From Chamaecyparis obtusa (Eukaryota > Streptophyta > Pinopsida > Cupressales > Cupressaceae), in contig BSBK01002799.1 in the NCBI GenBank assembly GCA_027943335.1, forward strand, positions 267,001 to 331,000: a stretch of 64,000 bases of DNA. The letters run 5' to 3'. The number at the start of each line of letters is the position of its first letter. Positions within the stretch are counted from its first letter, which is position 1. The notes below the pieces were generated by a model. It worked only from the letters and a program-made list of their open reading frames with translations. It was not told the DNA's origin and made no database searches. The position numbers and the translations under genes were made by a program. Shown piece by piece: positions 10,775 through 22,612 of this stretch.

Positions 10775-12375
10775 TGAATAGGTTAAAATTGGAGCCTCAA
10801 CAATACACCTAACATTCAACACTTCATTTGTAATATGTTTTTGTTTTGGAATAGCGTAAGTAAATTTGGAAATACTTGAAAATTAATTAGGTCAAGATAC
10901 ATACCTCATCAGGGAATTGATTTAGAAATGCCTATTTTCTGAAGTCTGTGCAAAGTTTCGGAAGATTCTGTAACTAGATTTGGGATCAAGAAGCCAAAAC
11001 AGAGAAAACCAAAAAAAAATTCATCTTTTCAGTAGCAGGTAGTCTTTGACCCTCATAAAAGGTCAAAGGCTACATTTTTATTCTGAAGGTCGATTCTGAC
11101 TTTGTTCGCAAATCTCAGAAGTTCGGCGAAAAGGGTACTCAGATCTGTCCTCTAATTCTTGAAACGGCTGTAGATATCTGAAAAAGGGAGTTTTTGGGGT
11201 GGCTATATAGGGTTTTGCCTTAGTCAAACCCCCATTTTGGTGATCTCCACCTCCACAAATAGCTGATTGAAATAGAATGTGTGTGTGTGTGTATTGAAAG
11301 TGTAATGTGAAGATCTAATCCTCTAGATCAAAACCCTAGCATGAACATGTATGAAACAACAATGCATAGATTTGAATAAGATAGAAAAAGCATACCAAGC
11401 CCCCAAGGCTAAAGTACTTCTACCAAACTCACAATCTGTAATTGCTACTCCATGATTGTATCTTTGAATGCTTGAAAGTTGATAATGGTGGATCAAGGAA
11501 GAAAATATCTTGCTCCAATTATGTGTTCACAAAGATTAATAATGTCAACAATGGCTTGATATTCTATATCATCCTCTTGAAATCTTGCATCTTCACCATT
11601 CCTTGCTTGCTTGAATCTTCTTGTTCATAAAATTGTCTCCTTGAGAGCACTTGATCATGAAATTGCTTGGTGTTGATGTGTTATGAAAATGAATGCAAAT
11701 GAGAGTCTTTATATAGAGGTTTCAAGGTGAGGCTCCTAGAGCAATGTGAGGACCCATAGTTCAAATTTCACCTCGAATTAAGGTCCAATCATAGTAACCA
11801 ACTAAGGAGGGAAAAAAATTAGATGAATTTTGAATTAAAACCTTTTTGCACTCGTATCTAAGGGCTCAACATTAATTTTGGGGCCTGTCAGGACCAAATC
11901 TGAAAAATGGGCACAAATTCTAGAGGAGGTCAAAGATGACCTCATATCTAACCTAGGTCAGGGATGAGCTCGACTCTAACCTAGGTCAAGGTCAACCTTT
12001 AATCTAACCTAGGTTAGGGTTGACCTTGACTTTGACCTAGTGGGCCCAGACCCAGCCAGAATCAGGACAGGAGGTCCCGGGGGTGCCCAAAGACCTAGCA
12101 ATGATGCCAAAATGGGATAGAATGCTAGGGAGAGGCATAAAATCCTATGATGATTGTGATGAAGGCTAGGAGGACCTATTTCTAAGTCCTACCTAGAAAA
12201 TAGAGCCATGGAATAGGGAAATTAAGGAGAATCCTTGGGATCCTAACCCTAATTTCACCTAGATGAAGAAGTTAAGTGCAAAATGCATCCTAAATGCAAG
12301 TCTATCATGATAAATGTACTAAAAGAGGGTGCTAAACCTATCAACATGGAAGTGCTTCCATTTTAAGATGATACA
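10775..12375 (-). repeat. Element B 3' LTR (1601 bp)
   Basis: Starts TGAATAGG and ends GATACA; matches 20553-22105 along its length. It contains (TG)n near 11278-11292, a TATA box (CTATATAAAG on the minus strand, 11707-11716) and a short internal array of an AACCTAGGTCA-type unit near 11940-12045 that has more copies than in the other LTR. Confidence 0.93.
11707..11716 (-). promoter_or_regulatory. TATA box in element B LTR
   Basis: CTATATAAAG on the minus strand. The other LTR has the same site with one change at 21492-21501. Confidence 0.5.
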
Positions 12376-12392
12376 TTTAGCCCCCACTTTAG
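12376..12392 (-). promoter_or_regulatory. Element B polypurine tract
   Basis: On the minus strand AAAGTGGGGGCTAAA lies directly before the 3' LTR, the usual place for the plus-strand primer. Confidence 0.7.
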
Positions 12393-12929
12393 CTTAGATA
12401 TGACACTACATGAATATGCAAGCTAAAGTAAGAAAACATCATATTAAATGAAAAGGATATAGCCAAGTCCTCGATGTAAAGATCCTGTAGAAAACTATTA
12501 GAGCCTACAACACACAAGGTTAGTGAAAATCCATAAATCACCTAAGGCTTACTATATGATAATTTGATAAGTATATAGAGCTCCTTATGCCCCCCTATTT
12601 AGGCTTTCTACTTCGGAAGGGTGAAACAGGGTGATTAAAAAAAAATCTATATATTGGATATGTAGTGTGTTGAGAAATTCCTTTCCTAAACTAATTAGAA
12701 GGATTCCTAACCTTCCTAAACTAGTTTAAGAAGTTAGGTATCTAAATCATGATTCCAACACCACTAATGACACTGGAAATAGAGTTACCGACTCAAGTTA
12801 TGATGAAAAGAGTGGATGTCTATCTAAATGCATAAGAAGGAAAATCTAAGTTTACCCTAAGGAAACCTCAAAAGAAACCCTAATTTGAACTTATAAATAA
12901 GGAAAAGAGAGAAATACTTACTCATTCTT

Positions 12930-14550
12930 ATCATTTGCAGATTTGAAACAAGGAAGAAAGATGCTGAGAAGAGAGGAACTTTGAGGGACACGCCTGGAGA
13001 TTCTGAGACACAACCTGGCTATCGGACGGTCACTACCTGAGGTGAGTTTGCTAGTCATGGTCAGAGAGAGACTATCCGAGCTTGATGATGAGGAGATATA
13101 GTTACTGAAGGACATGGGACTATATTGGGTATCAGTCCTTCCATAGATTAGACTACACCAAGCCATGTTATCAGCTCTGATAGAGAGGTGGGATGAGGAT
13201 ACATGCTCCTTCCATCTTCCCTCTGGTGAGATCATAGTGACATTAGAGGATGTCTATAGGATCATGCGGCTTCTAGTTCGAGGTGAGACTGTCAGACTTA
13301 GAGCACAGTGTGCTTGTGAGGAGATCTATGCAGACACAGAGTATTGTACATGATGGCTTCCACAGATGCAGACCTAGTCAGATCATGTCCTATTATCATC
13401 CATATTGTCAGGCCCTACACCTTTAGTATGAAAGGTGATGCTTTGCATAGTAGGCTTGTTGTGTTACCCAACTCAAAGGGTACTATATTTTGTTCACCTT
13501 TGACACATCTCATACAGAGGTTGGAGAGAGATAGGACCATGTTCTCATGGGGTTGCAACATGCTAGCTCAGCTATACCATGAGCTAGGTTAGCTAGTGAG
13601 GTATCAGTAGGAGAGAGTATGATGATATGCACACTCCTACATATTTGGATGTTTGAGCATTTCATATGTACACATCCATAGGGAGTTCCAGTGATGGTAG
13701 ATGTGAGCATAGTGAGAGTCTTCACATATCCTTTGAGAGATGTTTAGCAATTTGGAGATATGCTCTAATAGAGAGTACATCTAGAAAACATTTTGAGCAT
13801 TGATGTGATATAGAGACCCTACTGCCGGATGATAGAGTGGCCTAATACACGATTCCAGATGAGACATTCATAGTAGCGTAAGCTGCTAGAGGGTCATCAG
13901 AGTCATATAGTGATACCCTACTATTATGATTGGGTGATGAGGCAGTTTAGCCTGTTAAAGGGAGTCCCTAAAGCAATACCTCACTTGTACATATGAAGAG
14001 ATACTATTAGAGACCTGGTTCCATACGTTGACCATCGATAAAAGACATAGAGGATAGAAATGTAGAGGAGATAGAGGACATAGAGGTACCATCAGATGTG
14101 ACCTATTCAGGCATGAGCTGAGATTACATCAGGTACTAGAGTTTGTAGGGGATCCATCTTATATTTCCCGAGGATTATCCCATAGGTGATCCAGGATTTA
14201 TAGAGGGGACACACTGGGATAGTGGAGCCATAGAGGAGGATGAGGATATCAGAGATGAGGAGGAGCACATCTCTGAGGGATATCCCATGGAGGAGGAGGA
14301 GAGATAAGATAGAGTATAGGATAGAGTGGAGGAGAGAGCCGAGGACATGCCCCTAGTTGGTGATACTAGTGCAAATATACCTATCACTTGTGCATCACCA
14401 CTGAGATCAAGACAGCCCCCATGACCCCACACAGAGACACCACCATTGAGACCTAGATATAGCGAGCGTGGAGAGAGTAGTCACTCCATGCCCCCACCAT
14501 CTAGACACTTTAGTGACATCTAGGAGGGAGACCCAGGTATGAAACATGAA
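12930..14550 (+). pseudogene. Antisense ORF in element B: plant mobile domain (PMD/MAIN-like)
   Basis: Plus-strand protein remnant opposite to pol, between integrase and the 3' LTR. The piece at 13165-13353 reads LIERWDEDTCSFHLPSGEII followed by VTLEDVYRIMRLLVRGE, the hallmark of the plant mobile domain. Further pieces, FSWGCNMLAQLYHELG (13540-13590) and LHIWMFEHF (about 13635), follow the domain order in shifting frames. The C-terminal part (14200-14310) is very acidic (Glu/Asp-rich). Many stops and frameshifts make it non-functional. PMD proteins occur both as host genes (MAIN, MAIL) and in transposons. Its function in retroelements is not known to me. Confidence 0.75.
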
Positions 14551-15192
14551 ATTTGATTGAATATGTGATTTGATTTTAGATGAATAGGACACTAGACTGA
14601 TAAAAGTTTTCTTTCTACAGCTATTGTAGTGGAGTAGAGGAGCTTTATATCTGAGATCCTCAAGGATACAATTACATCCTACTGACTACCAGTCAACGAG
14701 TGAGAGTCTTCCATTGGTCATAGAGATCCCGACAGGTATGCCGACATCTTTGCATGTATCCAGCGAGAGCTAAGATTGTGTAGGGAAAGAGAGAAGCTGA
14801 TGGTAGAGGTACAGAGTCTCTGAGGATGTTCACATGGTATGAGCATATCCAGGAGCCATACATAGACACACAAATCATCATCTTCCCAACACAAGGTCCA
14901 GAGATCTGGGAGCCATCGACCATTAGAGAGACATAGTGATAGACGTAGTGATAGATAGGGCCATTGGCCACATATGTATCAAAACTTGAAAAACTCTTTT
15001 TAATGAATGAAAAACTTTCTCTACTGATTAGTTCTATGTTTGATTACTATGCTTTCATCAATATAAAACTTAATAGAAAGAAAGAAAGAAAGAGAGTGCA
15101 TAAATATATTCAATATGTAATTTTGCTAAAACTACATAACCTATAAAAATAAATCTTTATAAGGAATACATAAATGCACATGGAACAAATGA
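14551..15192. other. Element B spacer between antisense ORF and pol end
   Basis: It contains a possible continuation of the plus-strand PMD gene: an acceptor-like TTTCTACAG near 14620, then a short coiled-coil-like segment with RYADIFACIQRELRLCR (about 14735) that soon meets stops. An AAAG microsatellite lies at about 15075-15095. Nothing else is supported. Confidence 0.4.
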
Positions 15193-16559
15193 AATTAAGG
15201 ATAATAACATTTAAGATTTATAATATTAATGGGTTCCTTAAAAGAAACACCATCCATATCAGAAAGTTTATAAGCACCTGAACCAAAGTCTTCAATAACA
15301 ACAAAAGGTCCAAGCCAATTAGGGCTAAATTTTCCTTTTTCACTTGGTAAAGCATTCACATTTTGTTGATTCTCATAAAGGAATAAATCACCAACCGAAA
15401 ATGTTCATTCAATTACCTTATGATTTTATTTTTTCTAAAGAGATTCATGATAAGATTTTATATGTTCTAATGCATGTATTCGTTGTTCATCCAACATTTC
15501 TAGTTCTTGTAAGCATTGTTCATGAAAAGTATCTTTATCAATTATCCCATGAAATGAAATACGTAAAGAAGGTATTTCCAATTCCAAAGGAATAATAGTA
15601 TCAGTACCATAGACAAGGTTGTAATGAGAAGTGCCTGTGGCAGTACGAACACTAGTCCTATAGGCCCATAAAGCATCAGTCAGTTGAGTATGCCAATCTT
15701 TCGCATGCTTACTAACTATTTTTCTCAAGATTTGTTCAATAATTTATTCGATGCTCTAGCTTGTCCATTAGAATGAGGATAGTAAGGAGTTGAAAATATA
15801 TGTTGAATCCTATATTTCTCCAAGAATTTCATGACTTCTTTGTTTTTAAAAGAGGTTCCATTATCCGAAATTATTGTCGAAGGAATACCAAATCTTGTTA
15901 TGATATTATTAAGGATAAAATGATAAATAACATCCACCATTGTTGAACGAAGAGGGAAAACTTCAAACCACTTTGTGAAATAATCTGTAGTAGTGAGAAT
16001 GTAAGTATGTCCTTGAGAACAAGTCGGTGAGACTTTTCCAATAAGATCAAAACCCCAAACACTAAAAGGCCATGGAGAAACCTAATTACAAAGCTCACGA
16101 GCAGGAGCATGAATCAAATTACTATGATGTTGACATTAAGGACATTTCTTAACAAGCATAAAAGAATCTTGTTCCATTGTTTTCCAATAATATTCCATTT
16201 GAAGCAATTTATTAACCAGAGATTTTCCACCAAAATGTCCCCCACAACAACCAGAATGAGCCTCTGCTAAAGCTATAGGAATTTCAGTTCTATTGAGACA
16301 TCGTAATAATAATCCTTCATAAGAGCATTTGTAAAGAATAACCCCTAAAATGATGGATCGTGCTACAAGTTTCCTAATACAATTACGTGTGTTCCTTGTT
16401 GTTGATTCAGGAAAAGTATCATCCTTCAAAAAATGAAAAATATGTGAATACCATTCATCTAAATGCAAATTGAAATAGTCAGAGGTAATCTTGTCAGAAA
16501 TTACAGGATTTTTAAGAGTTTGTATAGTAAATTGAAAGTTTTCAGCATTGTTCTTGAGA
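15193..16559 (-). pseudogene. Element B integrase (broken)
   Basis: Inserts the DNA copy into the genome. From the N-terminus: zinc-binding HHCC region (AEAHSGCCGGHFGGKSL with a later KKCP, about 16140-16290), catalytic core with WGFDLIGKV (first Asp), IISDNGTSF (second Asp, about 15865) and NGQARASNKLL (about 15755) where the family has NGQAEA, so the catalytic Glu reads Arg. The C-terminal part continues with DWHTQLTDALWAYRTS and ends around NIINLKCYYP* at about 15193. The core is split by a frameshift near 15900-16000. No chromodomain follows, as expected for a non-chromoviral lineage. Confidence 0.85.
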
Positions 16560-16975
16560 CAAACCAAGGAAGTTGCACTTGCCATGGTGTCTGCATGTCG
16601 ATTATCCTTCCTAGGTAAAGTCTGAATCGTATATGAGGAGAATTGTGAAAGCACATCAAGAGCTAAATCTCTATATTGTGTGATTTTAGCATTCTTAGTC
16701 TGATATCCTCCGTTAATCTGTTCAACAATCAGTTTCAAACCTCCATATATTTTTAAATGTTTGATATTGAGGGATGAAGTTGCTTGTAGTCTAGCTATAA
16801 GAGCTTCATACTCTGCAATGTTATTAGTACAAGGAAAGGTTAACTTATATGATAAAGGGATGGGTTTTTTTGTAGGCAGAATCAAGATGATACCCACACC
16901 ACAACCTGTCTTACACTTAGACCCATCAAAATATAATTCCCAAATATCATCCTATTGAATAGCTAGGATATTATC
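16560..16975 (-). pseudogene. Element B second (archaeal-type) RNase H
   Basis: An additional RNase H between the RT-linked RNase H and integrase. It would degrade the RNA of the RNA/DNA hybrid. Motifs: ELYFDGSKC (first Asp), CTNNIAEYEAL (Glu), IYGGLKLIV, and RHADTMA (last Asp). At the third acidic position the family has YGDS, whereas here it reads YGGL, so one catalytic residue is lost. A stop near 16950 separates it from the first RNase H frame. This domain pair is the established mark of the Tat clade. Confidence 0.85.
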
Positions 16976-18259
16976 ATCAGGAAATTCTATTGAAGTAGAA
17001 CATTTATTTGAGTGAGGACAAGGAGCTTCAGCTAGATAATCCGTCAATGCTTGTCCCTTAATAGACTTCTGAGAAATAAAATTAAGATCAAACTTGGTAA
17101 GCAACATTACCCATTTTGCTAACTGACCAGAGAGATCAGTTTGTGAGAAAAGATGTTTCAAACGATCAAATTTGACAACCACATTAACTTCAGTGTTTAT
17201 AAGATAATGCCTGAGTTTTTGACATACATAGACTACAGCTAGACATTGTGTTTCTAAATCTGTATATCTTGTTTCATAATCAAGTAAATTCTGACTAATG
17301 TAATACATAGGTCTTTCTTTACCATCATTATTAATTTGAGCTAACAACGCACTCACAGCTTGCGGAGTCACTGAAGTGTACAAATGAAATGGCTTACCAA
17401 AATTAGCAGGCTGCAAGATAGGAGGATTTGCAAGATACTCCTTAAATTGCTCAAAAGTTTGCTTACACTCATCATTCCAAGAGAAAGTAGTATCATTTCT
17501 AAGCAAGGAAGTAAAAGGGATAGTTCGGTCTGCTAAATTAGAAATAAAATGATGAATAGCTTGTATTTTTCCTTGTAAACTTCGTAACTGAGAAATATTC
17601 TTAGGAGGTGGCATATTAACAATAGCTTCAATCTTTTTAGTATCTACTTCAATGCCTCGCTTAGAGATTATAAATCCTAATAATTTACCAGAATCAACTC
17701 CAAAGACACATTTCTTAGGATTCAATCTGATATTATAACTTCTAATCCTTTCAAATGTCTATCGTAAAATAGTAACATGATCTTCTCTTTGTATAGATTT
17801 TGCCAAGATATCATCCACATAATCTTCAAGAATCTTATGAATGTAATCATGAAAAATCAGAGTCATAGCCCGCTAATAAGTTGCTCCTGCATTTTTTAAT
17901 CCAAAAGGCATCATGACCCAACAAAAGGTTCCCCAAGGTGTTATAAATGCAGTTTTAAATTGATCTTCAGGAGGGATAAAGATTTTATTATATCCCAAAA
18001 AACCATCCATAAAAGATAACAAAGCATGACCCACTGTTGAATCCATAATCATATCAATATTAGGTAACGTGAAATCATCTTTCAAGGATGCCTTATTTAA
18101 ATCTCTAAAATCAGTACACATTCTTATCTTATTTTCTCCTTTTGACATAGGCATAATGTTTGAAATCCAATCTGAGTAGTCAATAGAATGGATAAATCCA
18201 GAATCCAATAATTTTTCAATTTCACCTTTGACTAATAAAGCAATTCATGGATTCATCTT
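16952..18259 (-). pseudogene. Element B reverse transcriptase and RNase H
   Basis: RT motifs in order: IRMCTDFRDLNKA, LSFMDGFLGYNKI (first catalytic Asp), WVMMPFGLKNAGATY, EDYVDDILAKS (intact YVDD, about 17815), RLNPKKCVFGV and KLLGFIISKRGIEVD. The connected RNase H at 16952-17725 reads HLYTSVTPQAVSALLAQ where an Asp is expected, then PMYYISQNLLDYETRYTDLE. It therefore looks like the non-catalytic RNase H known from lineages with a second RNase H. Stops at about 17758 and 17873 break the frame. Confidence 0.9.
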
Positions 18260-19132
18260 TCAAATTTTTTGTTTTACAAGTTTCATATTCGGCTTTAAAA
18301 CAATGTTATGAGTAACAATATTAGAATCTACACCTGGCATATCTGAATATGTCCAAGCAAAGATATCCTTAAATTCAATCAAAAGAGAAATCAACTGATC
18401 ACATTCATCTTGATTTAAGCATTTCTCAATTTTTATCATCCTTTCAAAGTTGTTTTCATCTACTTGAATATCAATAGTTTCAGTGATTAACAAATTACTT
18501 CTTATCGGAGAATCTATCGATAAAGGAAGAGTATCATGTTCTTCATGTTCTCCAAAATAAGCATCGGTTTTTAAACAATAAGGCTTTCCTCGTTTGTGAT
18601 GAAACTTAGGTAAATCCTCATAAACCCCTAAAAATTGAATTAAGGCTTCATCTTTAGGAAAAATATCCAATGAGGATTGTTGATTAAGGTCAATAAGCAA
18701 TGTGTTAACCAACTTCAACTGTCCACTACAAATATGATTAACATTAAGAGGAAAAGCTGATGGTTGTCTATAAGGATTGAATCCTAATCCATATGTATGA
18801 TCATAAACTTCATTATCCAAAGGCACTTGTATACCTTGCTCATATTTACCACATCCTTTCCCATTAAATCATGATTTCTTAAGTAAATGATAACCAAGAC
18901 CATATCGATCAGTCATGTCAGAAGGAGTCCAAGAAGTGGCATATGTCACAATGTCATAACAATCAGGCTTTATAGTTTCAATTGTTTCATTAATCGAAGC
19001 AGCAACAAAATTACTTTTTAGTTCCTCAGACAACAGAGAAGAAAAAGTTTTTCTTTCAAATTCATTTTGTTGCTTCATGAATTCCAAATCAGAGACCTTG
19101 TATTCTCCAATAAACGTAGGATTAAAATCCAA
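18260..19132 (-). pseudogene. Element B protease-RT spacer
   Basis: Two open pieces (18260-18826 and 18869-19132) cover the acidic linker between protease and RT. A Gly/Tyr segment, YGLGYHLLKKS (about 18870-18900) then GYGLGFNPY-like residues (HTYGLGFNPYRQP, about 18790), occupies the place of the G-patch-like tail of element A but is weaker. The C-terminal end has EFKDIFAWTYSDMPGVD, the block preceding RT. No catalytic function is seen. Confidence 0.7.
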
Positions 19133-19319
19133 TGTCCCCTAATCATCCTCAGTCAAAGAAGAAGAAGATGGAGCTTCCTGTTGTTAATTCTCAGGTTGTT
19201 TTATCTCAGATTGTTGTATCCCTAGTTGTTTTTCAATCTTTTTACTAGGTTGAAGAGGTTCAGAGATTTTGGCATATTCTGCATTTAAGTAAGGATTTAG
19301 GGCATCATTGACATGTAAT

Positions 19320-19684
19320 GTTTACATTAAGTTGTTATAGAAGAACCTAACCTTGCGATGAAGAGTTGAAGGAATTGCATGCATAGTATGTAACCATGGT
19401 CTTCCTAAAAGAAGGTTCTAATTGAGAGGTCCAACCATAACATGAATAGGAGTATTTAAGATAACTAGACCAACTTTAATAAATAAGGTAATAATGCCCA
19501 AAATTCTTTTCGCAATATTGTCAAATCCACATATAGGAACATTATCAGGTTGAATAGTAGTAAGATCAGCCTTAATTATCTTGAGCATGTCCATGCTACA
19601 AACATTAAGTCTAGATCCATTATCAATTAAGGTTCTTTGAATGATACTCTAATTAATAGAGACAACCACCATAAGAGCATCATA
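19320..19684 (-). pseudogene. Element B aspartic protease (broken)
   Basis: In frame after a stop at the end of the pre-protease piece, the minus strand reads RTLIDNGSRLNVCS (D-N-G where active enzymes have D-S-G or D-G-G, about 19600-19640), then NVPICGFDNIAKR, VMVGPLNQNLLLGRPWLHTM and HAIPSTLHRKVRFF. Order and spacing match the protease of element A. The frame ends in a stop near 19320. Confidence 0.75.
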
Positions 19685-20248
19685 CTAATTTTGCACCTCT
19701 AGGGAAGGTAAATCATTATCAAAAAACACAATAGGAGGTACAAAAGGCATAGTATGCATACAATCCAAAATAGAATGAATGTTCTCTTTATTAGGAGGCA
19801 AAGTAGGAAGAGTAGATAAAGCTTTTTGCAATGCCTCATGATATGTCAGGGAGGTTTGAAGTAATTCCCATAAAGATATCTTAGCAGGAGTAGCACGTAA
19901 TTGGTCAACTAAGTTATACTCCTTAAAGGTAGATGGATACCTAGGTGCTTGAGGAAGCATAGGTTGAGAAGGTGGTAAAGAAACCAGAACAGTAGGCTGA
20001 GGGTTAGTCCATGTGCGATAAGCATGTGAAACAAAATTGGTGTTATCAAAGAAATCCAAAGGATCTCTAGGTTTACCCTTAATTGTTATACGAGGACATC
20101 CTTTCACCCTCATCAAAGGTGTAGGATATATCATCATAGGTTTATCAATGTTACAAATAGTGGGGCATGAAGGTAACCGTGCACACACCATATGGTAAAT
20201 GTCAATTGGAGAGGTTGTGGAGGAGAGTGAAATAGGAATAGGATCCAT
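19685..20248 (-). pseudogene. Element B pre-protease segment (gag C-terminal remnant)
   Basis: A 187-codon open stretch starting only about 300 bp from the primer-binding site. It contains YNLVDQLRATPAKISLWELL, the conserved pre-protease motif shared with element A. It has no capsid domain and no zinc finger, and none is found in the 300 bp before it. The gag core therefore appears to have been deleted in this copy or its family. Confidence 0.7.
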
Positions 20249-20531
20249 GGCGATCTTATTCGAACCATTTTCATCCTCACTACCATGTACCTCATTAGGG
20301 AATCTATCCTCTTGTAAAACAAAGCCTCATCAAAGTAATCAAAACAAGAATCATACATATTGAATTTAAAGAAAGCACTAAAAGCATGAAAATGTAAATA
20401 TTTAGTATTTTTAAAGGAATTTTGCAATTTGTTTTTTGTATTTTTGAAATATTGTTGCAAGAAATAAATGCAAGAAATCTAATCTTATAAGCATGCAAGA
20501 TTTAAATCTAACACCATAAAATAAAGAGTTT

Positions 20532-20549
20532 TCGTAAACGGGTTCACCA
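20532..20549 (-). promoter_or_regulatory. Element B primer-binding site
   Basis: Minus strand TGGTGAACCCGTTTACGA, three bases inside the right LTR. The TGG start fits a tRNA CCA end; the tRNA is not identified. Confidence 0.7.
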
Positions 20550-20552
20550 AAA

Positions 20553-22105
20553 TGAATATGTTAAAATTGGAGCCTCAACAATACACCTAACATTCAACAC
20601 TATTCATTTGTAATATGTTTTTGTTTTGGAATAGCATAAGTAAATCTGGAAATACTTGAAAATTATTTAGGTCAAGATACATACCTCATCATGAAATTGA
20701 TTTAGAATTTTTTTTTTTTTGAAGTCTATGCGAAGTTTTAGAAGATTTTGCAACCAGATCTGGGATCAGGAAGCTGAGACAAAGAAAACCTAGAAAAATT
20801 CAACTTTTCGGTAGCAGGTAGTCTTTGACCCTCATAAAAGGTCAAAGGCTACATTTTTATTCTGAAGGTCAATTCTAACTTTGTTGGTAGATCTTGGAAG
20901 TTTGATGAAAAGGGTACTCAAATCTGTCCTCTAATTCCTGAAACAATGACTATAGATATCTGAAAAAGGGATTTTTTGGGGTGGCTATATAGGGTTTTGC
21001 CTTAGTCAAACCCCCATTTTGGTGATCTCCACCTCCATGAATAGCCGATTGAAATAGAATATGTGTGTGTATGTATTGAAACTATAATGCCAAGATCTAA
21101 TCCTCTAGATCAAAACCCTAGCATGAACATGTATGAAAAAACAATGCATAGATTTGAATAAGATAGAAAAGCATACCAAGCCCACAAGGCTAAAGTCCTT
21201 CTACCAAACTCACAATCCATAATTTCTACTCCATGATTGTATCTTTGAATGCTTGAAAGTTGATAATGGCGGATCAAGGAAGAAAGGATCTCTCTTGCTC
21301 CAAGTATGTGTTCACAAAGATGCTTGATGTCAACAATGGCTTGATCTTGTATATCATCCTCTTGCAATATTGCATCTTCACCATTCCTTGCTTGCTTGAA
21401 TCTTCTTGTTCATGAAATTGTCTCCTTGAGAGCACTTGATCATGAAATTGCTTGGTGTTGATGTGTTGTGAAAATGAATACAAATGAGAGTCTTTATATA
21501 AAGGTTTCAAGGTGAGGCTCCTAGAGCAATGTGAGGACCCATAATTCAAATTTCACCTCGAATTAAGGTCCAATCACAATAACCAACTAAGGAGGGAAAA
21601 TAATTAAATGAATTTCGAAGTAAAACCTTTTCGCACTCGGATCCGAGGGCTCGACATTGATTTCGGGGCCCATCGGGACCAATTCTAAAAAAGAGGCATA
21701 GATTCTGGAGGAGGTCCGGGATGAGCTCGACTCTGACCTAGGTCAGGGTCAACCTCAACTTTGACCCAGTGGGCCCAGATCCAGCTAGAATCAGGCCAGG
21801 AGGTCCAAGGGGTGCCTAGAGACCTAGAAATGATGCCAGAATGGGACAGAATGCCAGGGAGAGGCATAAAATCCTACGATAATTGTGATGAAGGCTAGGA
21901 GGACTTATTTCTAAGTCCTACCTAGAAAATAGAGCAATGGAAGAGGGAAATTTAGGAGAATCCTTGGGATTCTAACCCTAATTTCACCTAGAATGAAGAA
22001 GTTAAGTGCAGAATGCATCCTAAATGCAAGTCTATCATGATAAATGTACTAAAAGAGGGTACTAAACCTATCAACATGGAAGTGCTTCCATTTTAAGATA
22101 ATACA
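20553..22105 (-). repeat. Element B 5' LTR (1553 bp)
   Basis: TGAATATG...ATACA; matches the left LTR but is 48 bp shorter, mainly because it has fewer units in the AACCTAGGTCA array (here 21710-21775). A TATA box lies at 21492-21501 (minus strand). Confidence 0.93.
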
Positions 22106-22612
22106 ATATGATCATTTATTATGTTTTCATTGATGTCAAGTATTGACTTAGTGTTTCTAGTGTGTTCCCAATTATGCAAGAAGAATGAACAATATTATGA
22201 AAGTGGTTCCAGTGGTTGTGATTATTAAGTGATACTTGGTAATGTCTCTAGATGATAATTGTATAACTGCAACTAATGAATGTATTATTTTTGTAAGTTA
22301 CGAATAATTGAAGTGTGACAAGGAAACTGCTGGAACAATCTGTAACTGGAAATGAGTGATTTGATTAGTTTATCAAATATATGGTGAGTTAGGTAGAATG
22401 ATCATACAATTATGTTTTTGTTTCTATGTTGAGTTCATGGTTATGATTGCAACTGATTTGGTTGATCTGTAAGCATCTTTTAAGGATACAAAAGTTATTT
22501 TAGTGACCGGTGACAATGTTTTTCTATTACTGATGGTAGATCTTTGTTGGTAATCAATGATCAAATTATGATGAATAATTTGTATTCCATCTTTCATGTT
22601 GATGTGTCTAAT
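22106..22612 (+). repeat. Copia F LTR, segment 2 of 3
   Basis: The middle of the copia LTR, bounded by the target duplication of B (ATATG, 22106-22110) on the left and of C (CTAAT, 22608-22612) on the right. It contains GTTTTCATTGATGTCAAG, typical of copia LTRs. No gene. Confidence 0.65.

Larger units (their letters stand above)
10775..22105 (-). mobile_element. Element B: complete Tat-like Ty3/gypsy retrotransposon
   Basis: An 11,331-bp insertion with two LTRs (10775-12375, 20553-22105) and the 5-bp target duplication ATATG at 10770-10774 and 22106-22110. Reading leftward from the right LTR: primer-binding site, pre-protease, protease, RT, RNase H, a second archaeal-type RNase H, integrase, then an antisense plant-mobile-domain frame, polypurine tract and left LTR. 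Two RNase H domains after RT is the known hallmark of the plant Tat clade. The main gag domain is not found, and pol has many stops, so the copy cannot act alone. Confidence 0.93.
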
